Assembly (NCBI GenBank): GCA_003133205.1
Contig: PKWK01000391.1
Location: forward strand, 1 to 15,595
DNA: 15,595 nt
Direction of reading: 5' to 3'
Source: Granulicella sp.
Lineage (GTDB): Bacteria > Acidobacteriota > Terriglobia > Terriglobales > Acidobacteriaceae
Under the pieces are notes generated by a model. The model was not told where the DNA came from. It did not search any database and saw only the letters and a list, made by a program, of their open reading frames with translations. This document shows, one piece after another, positions 1-7,939 of the stretch (position 1 is its first letter; each line of letters starts with the position of its first letter). The position numbers and the translations under genes were made by a program.

Positions 1-34
1 GGACCATACATTCAGCAAGTTCGAATCTCCCGCG

Positions 35-69
35 CACGCCTTCGGCGTGGATGTCCTTTCAAAAGGACA
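35..69. repeat. Two adjacent stem-loops left of the tRNA terminator
   Basis: Two short perfect inverted repeats lie side by side: CACGCC/GGCGTG (35-40 with 44-49, loop TTC) and TGTCCTTT/AAAGGACA (52-59 with 62-69). With the terminator hairpin at 77-110 they form a run of three stem-loops downstream of the minus-strand tRNA. They may be back-up terminators or part of a structured transcript; no gene is visible in positions 1-223 on either strand. The pairing is read directly, the function is inferred. Confidence 0.4.
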
Positions 70-72
70 AAC

Positions 73-110
73 AAAAAGCGTGGACGGCCGAAAAAAGGGC
101 AGTCCACGCT
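73..110 (-). terminator. Intrinsic terminator downstream of the tRNA
   Basis: On the minus strand, AGCGTGGAC (complement of 102-110) pairs over 9 bp with GTCCACGCT (complement of 77-85). An inner GCC/GGC pairing extends the stem, and a run of five T (complement of 73-77) followed by TTTG comes next. This is a classic rho-independent shape and it faces the right way to end the tRNA transcript, whose 3' end is at 224. About 110 bases separate tRNA and terminator. Confidence 0.65.
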
Positions 111-128
111 GATTCTTCAGATTTCACG

Positions 129-176
129 CCTGCTACTTTGGCACTTTAGAAAGTGTGCAATGAGTGTGTAAGCAGG
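129..176. repeat. Nested stem-loop between tRNA and terminator
   Basis: An outer stem CCTGCT (129-134) with AGCAGG (171-176) encloses a perfect inner hairpin CACTTT/AAAGTG (142-147 with 150-155). It lies in the 3' trailer of the tRNA transcript. It may be a processing structure or part of an unannotated small RNA; nothing else is recognised in 111-223, which is otherwise AT-rich. Confidence 0.3.
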
Positions 177-223
177 TTAATGCAATCGAGCTATTTTATA
201 AGTATCTTACTATCAATAGTTTA

Positions 224-300
<77 letters not shown>

Positions 301-369
301 TTCTTTTAGAATGAATTATTTACAACGACTTCTCGGCTAGAGAAAAAGACACTGTAGCTGAAAATGTAG

Positions 370-675
370 CTAGTGTTTCCCACTGTCCTCTTCCATCGCT
401 CGCCGATTGTTCACTTCCAATCTGTCCATTGCCAGTTGCACAGTTTCTCCGGTCGGATGGACGTATCGCTCTGAGACCGTCACACTCGAATGCCCAGCGA
501 TCCTCTTGATTGTAAACGTATCGGCTCGGGCCTCGCCGAGTCGGGTCAGAGCCGTATGACGGAGCGAGTGCAAAACGAACTCCTTGGGGAATCGGTAGTC
601 TTTCTCCTTTGCCTTTCCCTTCTTGGGAGGGCGGCATATGACTTCGGTGCGGTAGCTCGCACATCTGTTCCGCAA
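370..675 (-). pseudogene. Tyrosine recombinase (phage-type integrase), C-terminal remnant
   Basis: About 100 residues match the C-terminal catalytic half of tyrosine recombinases: HSLRH (His36, Arg39; the HxxR box), GHSSVTVSERY (His62 and nucleophile Tyr71), then HPT. The box I arginine and the whole DNA-binding N-terminus are missing. In this frame a TAA at 712-714 closes the sequence just upstream, and the usable start is only a TTG at 675. Intact relatives are usually 300-400 residues, so this is a dead fragment. It points towards the tRNA on the same strand and ends 69 bases before the tRNA 5' end. It probably mobilised the island that lies to its right. Positions 676-885 hold no recognisable gene. 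Confidence 0.8.
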
Positions 676-885
676 GGAAACAGAACAGCCCGTGATTTCT
701 TGCGCCCGTCTTTACTGGTGTGAAAACGGTCGAACATGCGACTACGAAAGAAGCAAGCACATCATCACCAGGCCCCACAAGATAGAAGCTCTTTGCTGAA
801 TCGCGGGATAATGACACGAATCTACCTCCGGGTGAGTCCTTTGCGTAACACACACTTATGCTAGGGATTCGGTGGCCCAAGTGAA

Positions 886-2090
<1,205 letters not shown>

Positions 2091-2094
<4 letters not shown>

Positions 2095-2335
2095 GGCGGT
2101 TGTTTCTGCTGGGAGTTCTCGTAACTCGTTCGTTTCCTCGGTCTGCATGGGGCGAAGCGCAGCAACGGCAAAGGACTCTTTCTGTTCGCGGAGAAGAATA
2201 TAAACGGCTCCAACGTGGCTGCCCGACTTGCCAGCAAAATCGGGTAGGCAGATCACGGGTGCAGTTACAGTGCGAGGTACGCCGGTGCAATTGATTGCAA
2301 AAATTCTTACCGAGAATTGGAGCCATAGCTCATGA
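2091..2335 (+). pseudogene. Degenerate small gene between helicase and DUF262 gene
   Basis: An ATG at 2091 overlaps the helicase stop (ATGA), and a TGA at 2333-2335 overlaps the DUF262 start (ATGA). The stretch between is not one open frame. From 2091 frame one reads MRRLFLLGVL and on to about 2294. A second frame, open 2125-2247, reads GKGLFLFAEKNINGSNVAAR. A third, open 2204-2335, reads GAVTVRGTPVQLIAKILTEN and ends at the TGA. Overlap at both ends suggests a coupled gene once sat here and has been broken by frameshifts or by internal deletion. I do not recognise the protein family. The alternative is simple intergenic sequence with chance overlaps. Confidence 0.35.
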
Positions 2336-4782
2336 GTAGTATTGTCACTTTACTTAACCAAATCAAACAGGAAGAGATTGTCCTACCTGCGATTCAGCGA
2401 GATTTTGTTTGGCCTGAAGAGAAGGTACTACGCCTCCTTGATTCCATCATGCGGGGATATCCAATCGGAATAGCTCTCCTATGGGAAACGTACTTGGATC
2501 TTCAGTACCGCAAATTTGCGGACGATTTTCATCCCGGCGCGATTCACGCCTTCAAGGACAACAAGCACAAGAAGAAGTTGAAGCTCGTGCTGGATGGCCA
2601 ACAGCGCCTCCAGTCACTGTACATCGCTCTTTACGGATCATACGAAGGCAAGTCGCTATATTTCGATGTTTTGAGTGGAAGAGAATCCGACGATCTGTCC
2701 GATGAGAAGTACGAATTCGAATTTCTGGACAAAGAAGGAATTAAGCGCTGGGAATCGCAGATTCAGACCAAAGTCGAGGCGCCTGGTTCCTCGCAGGACG
2801 GCGAACAAAAGTACCTGGTGAAGGTTGCCGATCTGTTCACCGCAGGCGTAAGGGGAAGAGACGCTTTAGCGAAGCAAATCAAGAAGCAGGTCAAGCTGAG
2901 TGAAGACGACGAAGGTCGGCTAGGAGAGAACTTAGCCCGGTTCCACGATGCCCTGACATCTAACGCGAGCATCCTCATGGTATCGGTGATTGATGAGAAT
3001 CTGCAAAGTGACCACTCTGATCGAAAATCAGAGGCGGATGTCCTCGAAATTTTCGTGCGCGTGAATCGCGAGGGAACGCCGCTGAGCAGATCAGACCTCA
3101 TTTTCAGTATGCTGAAACTGAATTGGCGGGAGTCAGCCGAAAGCCTTCCGGAATTTGTCCGCCAGATCAACGAGGGCAACTCATTTGATCTCGACACAGA
3201 CTTCGTTATTCGTTGCCTGTTCGCAGTTTCCGACCTGGGCACAAAGTTCGAGTTGGATTTGCTTCGCAAGAAGAACAACGTAGATCTGCTTCGGAAGAAC
3301 TTCCAGAGTTGTTGCGATGCAATCCGGTCAGTCGTTGATTCAGTGTCGCGCGACTGCTGGTGTGCCAGCAGCAGTCTCCTCGGTGGGCAGGCAACTCTAG
3401 TTCCATTCGTATACTACCTATTCCATACACCAAAGCACGAGGTGCCAACAGGTCAGATTGACGCTTTTCGAAAAGCTCTGTATTTATCTGCCTTTGCCCG
3501 TCCATTCTCGCGCTATGCCGACAGCCGACTTTGGAAGTTCATCCGTCAGGAGATTAAGCCTTTGACTGAAAAGAATGACTACCATTTCCCATTTGATCGA
3601 TTGGTAGCGTGGGTGAAGTATTGGGAATCAGTCACAGGATTTGATGAGCGCCTATTGCAATCCAACGTGGCACTCATCCTGGAACACGCGAGGCTGTTGG
3701 AACAGTTTGCGGAGCGTTGCGGCCAGTTCGGAGCGATGCACTGGCTCGGCTATTTCTTAGGAGGAAGGGGTGCTCGCTGGAAGCGGCCTTGCGTCGTTCT
3801 GTTCTTGCGACCTGGCGCCGATGCCCGTTTCTTAGAGCTGGACGACCTGCGTGGCGCGGCGTTGTTCTATGAGTTGAGTTCGCTCGGCATTCGCACGGGC
3901 GCTTTCTCCACGGACGATTGGGAGGGGCTTCGTACGGTCATTGCGGAGCCGGCGTTGCGTCACCAAGTAGCTGCTTTAGCGACGCAGGCATTGTTACAGC
4001 AGGGCGCGCAGGTGGTGCTTACTACCTATTGCGCCATGGCTCTCGACGAAGCAAGCGTCGGTCCGATGCTTCAAGGGCCGGGAACGCTTTGGGCAGAACA
4101 CGATCGCGCGGTTACAAAACGCCGGCTGATACTGGGTCCGACCTACGAGGAAACATTGGCAAGGTTTGGCAAGCGAACGCGCACCCACCTGCGTTACTAC
4201 CGAAAACGCCTGCTGGCGCGAATGGATTGCGAATTTATCGCGGACGCTCATACGTTGCTGAACGAAGAGAACCTCCTCTGCATGAACGCGGCCTCGCGAA
4301 ATCCCCTGACGGTGCTTGAGTGCAAGCGGCGTTATCGCGCAACTCGAGATCTACCCGGTGGATTTATGATTGCACTTCGCGCTCCGGACGGTCAGTTGCT
4401 TAGCATCGTCGGTGGCTGGCGGCAAGGAACCACTACGGTTATGCATCATCAGATGAACGCCTCCGGTTATGAGAAAGACTCGCTCAGCACCGTGATGCGT
4501 TCTTACTTTTTGGAAAGCGAGATTGAGCGCGGAACCCGCACGTTGATCTTCTATCACGGCACGAACGATACGATATCGCATGCCTTCGAGGCCGAAATCA
4601 CCCGTGACCTGATTGTCCGCCGGAAGTCTATATATGCCTATGCGTTGCGCAAACTGGCAGGCTTTCTGGTTTCCCCGCAGTATTATGCCGAGACACATTT
4701 TCTCGGGGGAAGTACCACTTTCTTCGCGTCCGTTCTGACCAGCGATAAGTTGGAATGGAATTCGGTGCCCGCCGGTCGATGA
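2332..4782 (+). CDS. Chimeric protein: DUF262 (GmrS-like) N-terminus fused to GNAT acetyltransferase
   Basis: The single 816-residue frame joins two unrelated parts. Residues 1 to about 445 are DUF262: LPAIQRDFVW (18-27), the DGQQR box (88-92) expected to bind nucleotide, and VRVNREGTPLSRSDLIF near 243-259. DUF262 proteins act in GmrSD-type restriction of modified phage DNA. The usual C-terminal HNH-like nuclease part is absent. From about residue 597 to 780 the protein resembles the CelD/FemAB-like GNAT_6 acyltransferases: a basic helix around RTHLRYYRKRL, then a GGFMIALRAPDGQLLS strand region and a FYHGTND segment. Residues 450-595 probably belong to the GNAT protein. By hand count, GC rises from about 43% (3541-3660) to about 60% (3661-3780), placing the join near 3660. 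The start has GGAG 12 bases upstream. The fusion looks like an accident at an island edge, but the frame is fully open and could be expressed. The sequencing-chimera alternative remains open. Confidence 0.75.
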   Translation: MSSIVTLLNQIKQEEIVLPAIQRDFVWPEEKVLRLLDSIMRGYPIGIALLWETYLDLQYRKFADDFHPGAIHAFKDNKHKKKLKLVLDGQQRLQSLYIALYGSYEGKSLYFDVLSGRESDDLSDEKYEFEFLDKEGIKRWESQIQTKVEAPGSSQDGEQKYLVKVADLFTAGVRGRDALAKQIKKQVKLSEDDEGRLGENLARFHDALTSNASILMVSVIDENLQSDHSDRKSEADVLEIFVRVNREGTPLSRSDLIFSMLKLNWRESAESLPEFVRQINEGNSFDLDTDFVIRCLFAVSDLGTKFELDLLRKKNNVDLLRKNFQSCCDAIRSVVDSVSRDCWCASSSLLGGQATLVPFVYYLFHTPKHEVPTGQIDAFRKALYLSAFARPFSRYADSRLWKFIRQEIKPLTEKNDYHFPFDRLVAWVKYWESVTGFDERLLQSNVALILEHARLLEQFAERCGQFGAMHWLGYFLGGRGARWKRPCVVLFLRPGADARFLELDDLRGAALFYELSSLGIRTGAFSTDDWEGLRTVIAEPALRHQVAALATQALLQQGAQVVLTTYCAMALDEASVGPMLQGPGTLWAEHDRAVTKRRLILGPTYEETLARFGKRTRTHLRYYRKRLLARMDCEFIADAHTLLNEENLLCMNAASRNPLTVLECKRRYRATRDLPGGFMIALRAPDGQLLSIVGGWRQGTTTVMHHQMNASGYEKDSLSTVMRSYFLESEIERGTRTLIFYHGTNDTISHAFEAEITRDLIVRRKSIYAYALRKLAGFLVSPQYYAETHFLGGSTTFFASVLTSDKLEWNSVPAGR

Positions 4783-4901
4783 ACTCTGTCTGAGGTTGAT
4801 CCTTGCTTGCGTCAGGTGGCTCTTCATTTTCTCTAAAATCAAGCACGTTAGCCTTACTGCGAGTCGCTGGGTTTCATGGTTCGCGGTGGAGATGTGATTC
4901 A

Positions 4902-4952
4902 ATGAATAGAACGATATGGTTTCAGAGAATTCAGCTTCCCGCCGTCCGATGA
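4902..4952 (+). CDS. Possible 16-residue leader peptide before the radical SAM gene
   Basis: A short frame, MNRTIWFQRIQLPAVR, starts at ATG 4902 with GGTGGAG (4885-4891) ten bases upstream, the best ribosome binding site in this intergenic stretch. Its TGA (4950-4952) overlaps ATG 4949, an in-frame internal methionine (residue 12) of the radical SAM gene. Such an ATGA overlap would allow translational coupling, making 4949 rather than 4916 the true start downstream. This is read from sequence; translation is not shown and chance is possible. Confidence 0.25.
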   Translation: MNRTIWFQRIQLPAVR

Positions 4953-5971
4953 CCTTACAGCGCCGCAGGAAGGCGGTGACGCGTAAGTTGCGCGAGTTGG
5001 GGTCGATCGCCTCGGCGCTGGCCTCGACCGGGCATCCATATATGGCGCACATCGTGCCCATGCGGCGATGCAACCTGGCCTGCACCTACTGCAATGAGTT
5101 CGACGACGTCTCGGACCCTGTGCCCATCGAGGAGATGGAACGGCGGATCGATGAGCTAGGCCAGCTGGGGACCTCGGTGATCACCATCTCCGGCGGTGAG
5201 CCTCTGCTGCATCCGGAACTCGACCGCGTGATTGCGCGAATCCGCAAGACGGGCGCGATTGCCGGAATGATTACCAACGGCTATCTGCTGATGCCGGACC
5301 GGATCCAGCGGCTGAACCGCGCGGGCCTCGACCACATGCAGATCTCGATCGACAACGTGATGCCGGACGACGTGTCGAAGAAGAGCCTGAAGGTACTGGA
5401 CGCGAAGCTGAAGATGCTGGCGGAGCACGCCGATTTCCACGTGAACATCAATTCAGTGGTGGGCGGCGGGATTGCGAATCCGACGGACGCGCTGACCGTG
5501 AGCGAACGCGCTCTGGCGCTGGGATTCTCTTCGACCATCGGGATCATTCACGATGGCAGCGGGCAGTTGAAGCCGTTGGGCGAAGCGGAACGAACGGTCT
5601 GGGACAAGGTGCGGCAGTTGACGCGGCGGAGCTATTCGCGGTTCAACCATTTCCAGGAAGCGATCGCCAACGGCCAGCCGAACGACTGGCGATGCCGCGC
5701 GGGCGGGCGATATCTCTACATCTGTGAGTTCGGGCTGGTGCATTATTGCTCGCAGCAGCGCGGCTATCCGGGCGTGCCGCTGGCGCAGTACGGCAAGGCG
5801 GATGTGAAGCGCGAGTTTCTGACGGAGAAGAGTTGCGCGCCCAACTGCACGATCAGTTGCGTGCACCAGGTCAGCTACATCGACCACTGGCGCGCCCCGC
5901 AGACCTCGCAGGTGACTCCCGGCAGCGCGCATGGAGCCGGAGCGGATTCAGGTCTGGTGCAGATTCGCTAA
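4916..5971 (+). CDS. Radical SAM protein with C-terminal auxiliary cysteine cluster
   Basis: The product is 351 residues from ATG 4916, or 340 from ATG 4949. Cys52-X3-Cys56-X2-Cys59 (RRCNLACTYC) is the canonical radical SAM [4Fe-4S] motif, and SGGEPLLHPE is the SAM-binding GGE segment. The C-terminus has six more cysteines, at about 260, 270, 278, 307, 311 and 315, in an arrangement like SPASM/twitch auxiliary clusters. Such enzymes start radical chemistry on peptides or other substrates; the substrate here is unknown. It follows the GNAT part of the preceding gene by 133 bases on the same strand, so the two may have formed a host pair before the fusion. The last 25 residues are polar and probably disordered. 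No strong ribosome binding site precedes 4916. Confidence 0.85.
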   Translation: MVSENSASRRPMTLQRRRKAVTRKLRELGSIASALASTGHPYMAHIVPMRRCNLACTYCNEFDDVSDPVPIEEMERRIDELGQLGTSVITISGGEPLLHPELDRVIARIRKTGAIAGMITNGYLLMPDRIQRLNRAGLDHMQISIDNVMPDDVSKKSLKVLDAKLKMLAEHADFHVNINSVVGGGIANPTDALTVSERALALGFSSTIGIIHDGSGQLKPLGEAERTVWDKVRQLTRRSYSRFNHFQEAIANGQPNDWRCRAGGRYLYICEFGLVHYCSQQRGYPGVPLAQYGKADVKREFLTEKSCAPNCTISCVHQVSYIDHWRAPQTSQVTPGSAHGAGADSGLVQIR

Positions 5972-6015
5972 GATTCGCGAGCCCCCTTTGTAGCGGCCGG
6001 TATTCGAAATCCGCT

Positions 6016-6159
6016 TCAGGCTTTGTCCTGTCTGCTGTGGGCAATCTCTCTCAAGCTCTCATCGATGCCTTTGAGGCATTTAGCGACGATCCAAAGTATC
6101 CAGAGCACGAAGATCCAAAACGCCGCGATAAACGGAAAAACCAAAAGGGGAATCTGCAT
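6016..6159 (-). CDS. Small single-pass membrane protein (47 residues)
   Basis: The frame begins MQIPLLVFPFIAAFWIFVLW, giving one strongly hydrophobic segment at residues 3-26, followed by a charged tail (KCLKGIDESLREIAHSRQDKA). The start at 6159 is chosen because GAGGTG stands about seven bases upstream on this strand; a longer in-frame start at 6204 would put the polar stretch before the membrane segment and skip that site. A TATATT box (complement of 6180-6185) could be the -10 element. It is convergent with the radical SAM gene and divergent from the TolC gene. The family is not recognised. Topology is probably N-terminus in the membrane with a cytoplasmic tail, but this is a guess. Confidence 0.6.
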   Translation of the reverse strand: MQIPLLVFPFIAAFWIFVLWILWIVAKCLKGIDESLREIAHSRQDKA

Positions 6160-6179
6160 ATTTGACACCTCGCAACGAG

Positions 6180-6185
6180 AATATA
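6180..6185 (-). promoter_or_regulatory. Candidate -10 box for the small membrane protein
   Basis: On the minus strand TATATT lies 20 bases before the ATG at 6159, leaving room for a short leader with the GAGGTG site. No convincing -35 is seen at 16-18 bases, so this is tentative. Confidence 0.25.
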
Positions 6186-6313
6186 CCTGCGACCTTCCCG
6201 GCAAAGGGCATATCCGGGGCAGGTAGTGGGTCAGTTACTAACCAACTGCACCGAGGCGCAATGCATCTTCGCCGTCTCATAGGGCAAATTTCGCAACCCA
6301 CGGGGTTCCAAGA

Positions 6314-6331
6314 CACTCTAAACTTAGAGTG
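6314..6331. promoter_or_regulatory. Perfect palindromic dyad at the start of the efflux operon
   Basis: CACTCTAAACTTAGAGTG is an 8-bp perfect inverted repeat with a 2-base spacer. It sits at the head of the TolC-MFS operon, in the style of operators for MerR- or TetR-type regulators of efflux genes. Its last three bases are the GTG at 6329, so if it is an operator the true translation start is likely downstream. No regulator gene is next to it in the window. Confidence 0.4.
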
Positions 6332-7909
6332 AGCGTGGTTAATTTCCTACAGTCGAATGGTTCGGGCGCGAGATCGCGGGTGAGGCGGCGCGATTTAAGC
6401 GGTGTTGGCGCGCGCGTCCTGATGCTGGTGATTGCGGGCGTCGGGCTCGGCTGCTCCGCGTGGGCGCAGGAGAATGCAGTCCTGCCGATGGCTCCGAGTG
6501 CGATTGTGGCGGCGCTGCCTGGAAGCGCTGCGGATCGGGCCGCGGGCCACAGCTTTTCGGGACAGGCGGCGAGGACATCCGGAATTCGGTTCGCCGGAGA
6601 CGTCACCGTGGAAACGGCTACGGCGGGCGCGCTGCCGCTGGGGCTCGACGACGCCATCGACCGCGGGCTGAAGCACAATCTGCAGGTGCTGCTGGCGAAT
6701 CAGACCGAGCTGTCGGTACGCGGGCAGATTTCCACTGCGTTCTATCAACTTCTTCCGAACATGAAGGCGAGCGCCTACACCAACGCGGAGGAGATCAACC
6801 TGGCTGCGCTGGGATTCAAGGCCTCTTCGCTGGCTGCGTTCGGAATTCCTGCAGGATCGATTTCGACGATTGTGAAGGTGGACACGACCAACGCTCAACT
6901 GAGCGCCGACCAGGTGCTGTTCAACCTCCCGGATTTCTATCTGTACGCGGCGGCGAAGAAGGCGGCCAACGTCCTCACGATGAATACGCTGAATACGCGC
7001 GGAGGGGTGGTTGAAGCGGTCGGCACACAGTATCTGGCGGCGCTGGCGGATGAGGCGCAGATCGCCAACGCGCAGGCGCTGGTGAAGGCCGACGAAGAGG
7101 TGCTGCGCCAGGCGACGCTCTCGCACGACGCGGGAGTTGGAACGAACCTGGACGTGCTGCGCGCGCGCGTGCAACTGCAGACCGAGCAGCAGGTTCTGGT
7201 GCGGGCCGAGAACACGTTTGCGAAGGATAAGATCGCGCTCAATCGGCTAATCGGCCTACCCGCGGAACAGGAATTGACGCTTACCGACACAGTTCCCTAC
7301 GCCGATCTCGCGGAGTTGCCGCTCGAACAGGCGAAGGCGCTCGCATATCAGCGGCGCAAGGACCTGCTCGCGCTGGAGTCGCAACTCGACGTCGCCCAGA
7401 GCGCGCGCAAGGCGGTGAAATACGAACGCGTGCCGACGCTTGCCTTCAACGGATTCTACGGTGTGATTGGCGAGACTCACGGTTTGTATCACGGCGTGTT
7501 TACGGCGCAGGGCGTCTTGAAGATTCCGATCTTTGAGGAAGGCCGGTTCCGCGGCGAGAGCGAAGTCGCCGCCGCGCAAGAGATTGGCCTGAGACATCAG
7601 ATCGAGTCGCTGCGGGTGACCATCGATGCCCAGATTCGCGCGAGCATGATGGATGTGGAATCGTCGGCAGAGCTGGTGAAGGTGGCGCGGAGCAATGTAG
7701 AACTCGCCACCGAGGAACTGTCCGACACCCGCGACCGCTTTGCCGCTGGCGTCGACGATAGTCTGCCGGTGGTGCAGGCGCAGGCGACGCTGGCAAACGC
7801 GCAGAGCCGGCTGATCGGGACTGAGTTCCAACTCAACCAGGCCAAGCTGGCGCTGGCGCGGAATACGGGCGTGGTGGAAACCCAGTACAAGCAGTACCTG
7901 GGGCGGTAA
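6329..7909 (+). CDS. TolC-family outer-membrane efflux protein
   Basis: The product is up to 526 residues from GTG 6329. A hydrophobic segment near residues 29-42 (VLMLVIAGVGLG) followed by AWAQ looks like a signal peptide with cleavage after about residue 47. The mature part is dominated by long amphipathic, Ala/Gln/Glu-rich helices in two similar halves (about 105-300 and 325-520), the repeat plan of the outer-membrane efflux family (PF02321). It would trimerise into a beta-barrel and periplasmic tunnel that carries substrates out for an inner-membrane pump. The start is uncertain: 6329 overlaps a palindrome, while GTG 6335 or GTG 6380 would give shorter, more usual signal peptides. A multidrug or siderophore-type exporter gene follows. 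Confidence 0.88.
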   Translation: MSVVNFLQSNGSGARSRVRRRDLSGVGARVLMLVIAGVGLGCSAWAQENAVLPMAPSAIVAALPGSAADRAAGHSFSGQAARTSGIRFAGDVTVETATAGALPLGLDDAIDRGLKHNLQVLLANQTELSVRGQISTAFYQLLPNMKASAYTNAEEINLAALGFKASSLAAFGIPAGSISTIVKVDTTNAQLSADQVLFNLPDFYLYAAAKKAANVLTMNTLNTRGGVVEAVGTQYLAALADEAQIANAQALVKADEEVLRQATLSHDAGVGTNLDVLRARVQLQTEQQVLVRAENTFAKDKIALNRLIGLPAEQELTLTDTVPYADLAELPLEQAKALAYQRRKDLLALESQLDVAQSARKAVKYERVPTLAFNGFYGVIGETHGLYHGVFTAQGVLKIPIFEEGRFRGESEVAAAQEIGLRHQIESLRVTIDAQIRASMMDVESSAELVKVARSNVELATEELSDTRDRFAAGVDDSLPVVQAQATLANAQSRLIGTEFQLNQAKLALARNTGVVETQYKQYLGR

Positions 7910-7939
7910 AGCAACTCCTCTGCATTCGCCGCTGGAAGT

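Noticed and set aside
15..39. tRNA-like T-arm motif (GTTCGAATC) on the plus strand near the window start
   Set aside because: Only three of five T-stem pairs form (GCAAG against CTCCC) and no other tRNA arm can be seen. It may be an attachment-site relic or chance.
4803..4839. Possible promoter (TTGCTT and TAAAAT) before the radical SAM gene
   Set aside because: The spacing is about 25 bases, too long for a standard promoter, and no better -35 is found for the TAAAAT box.
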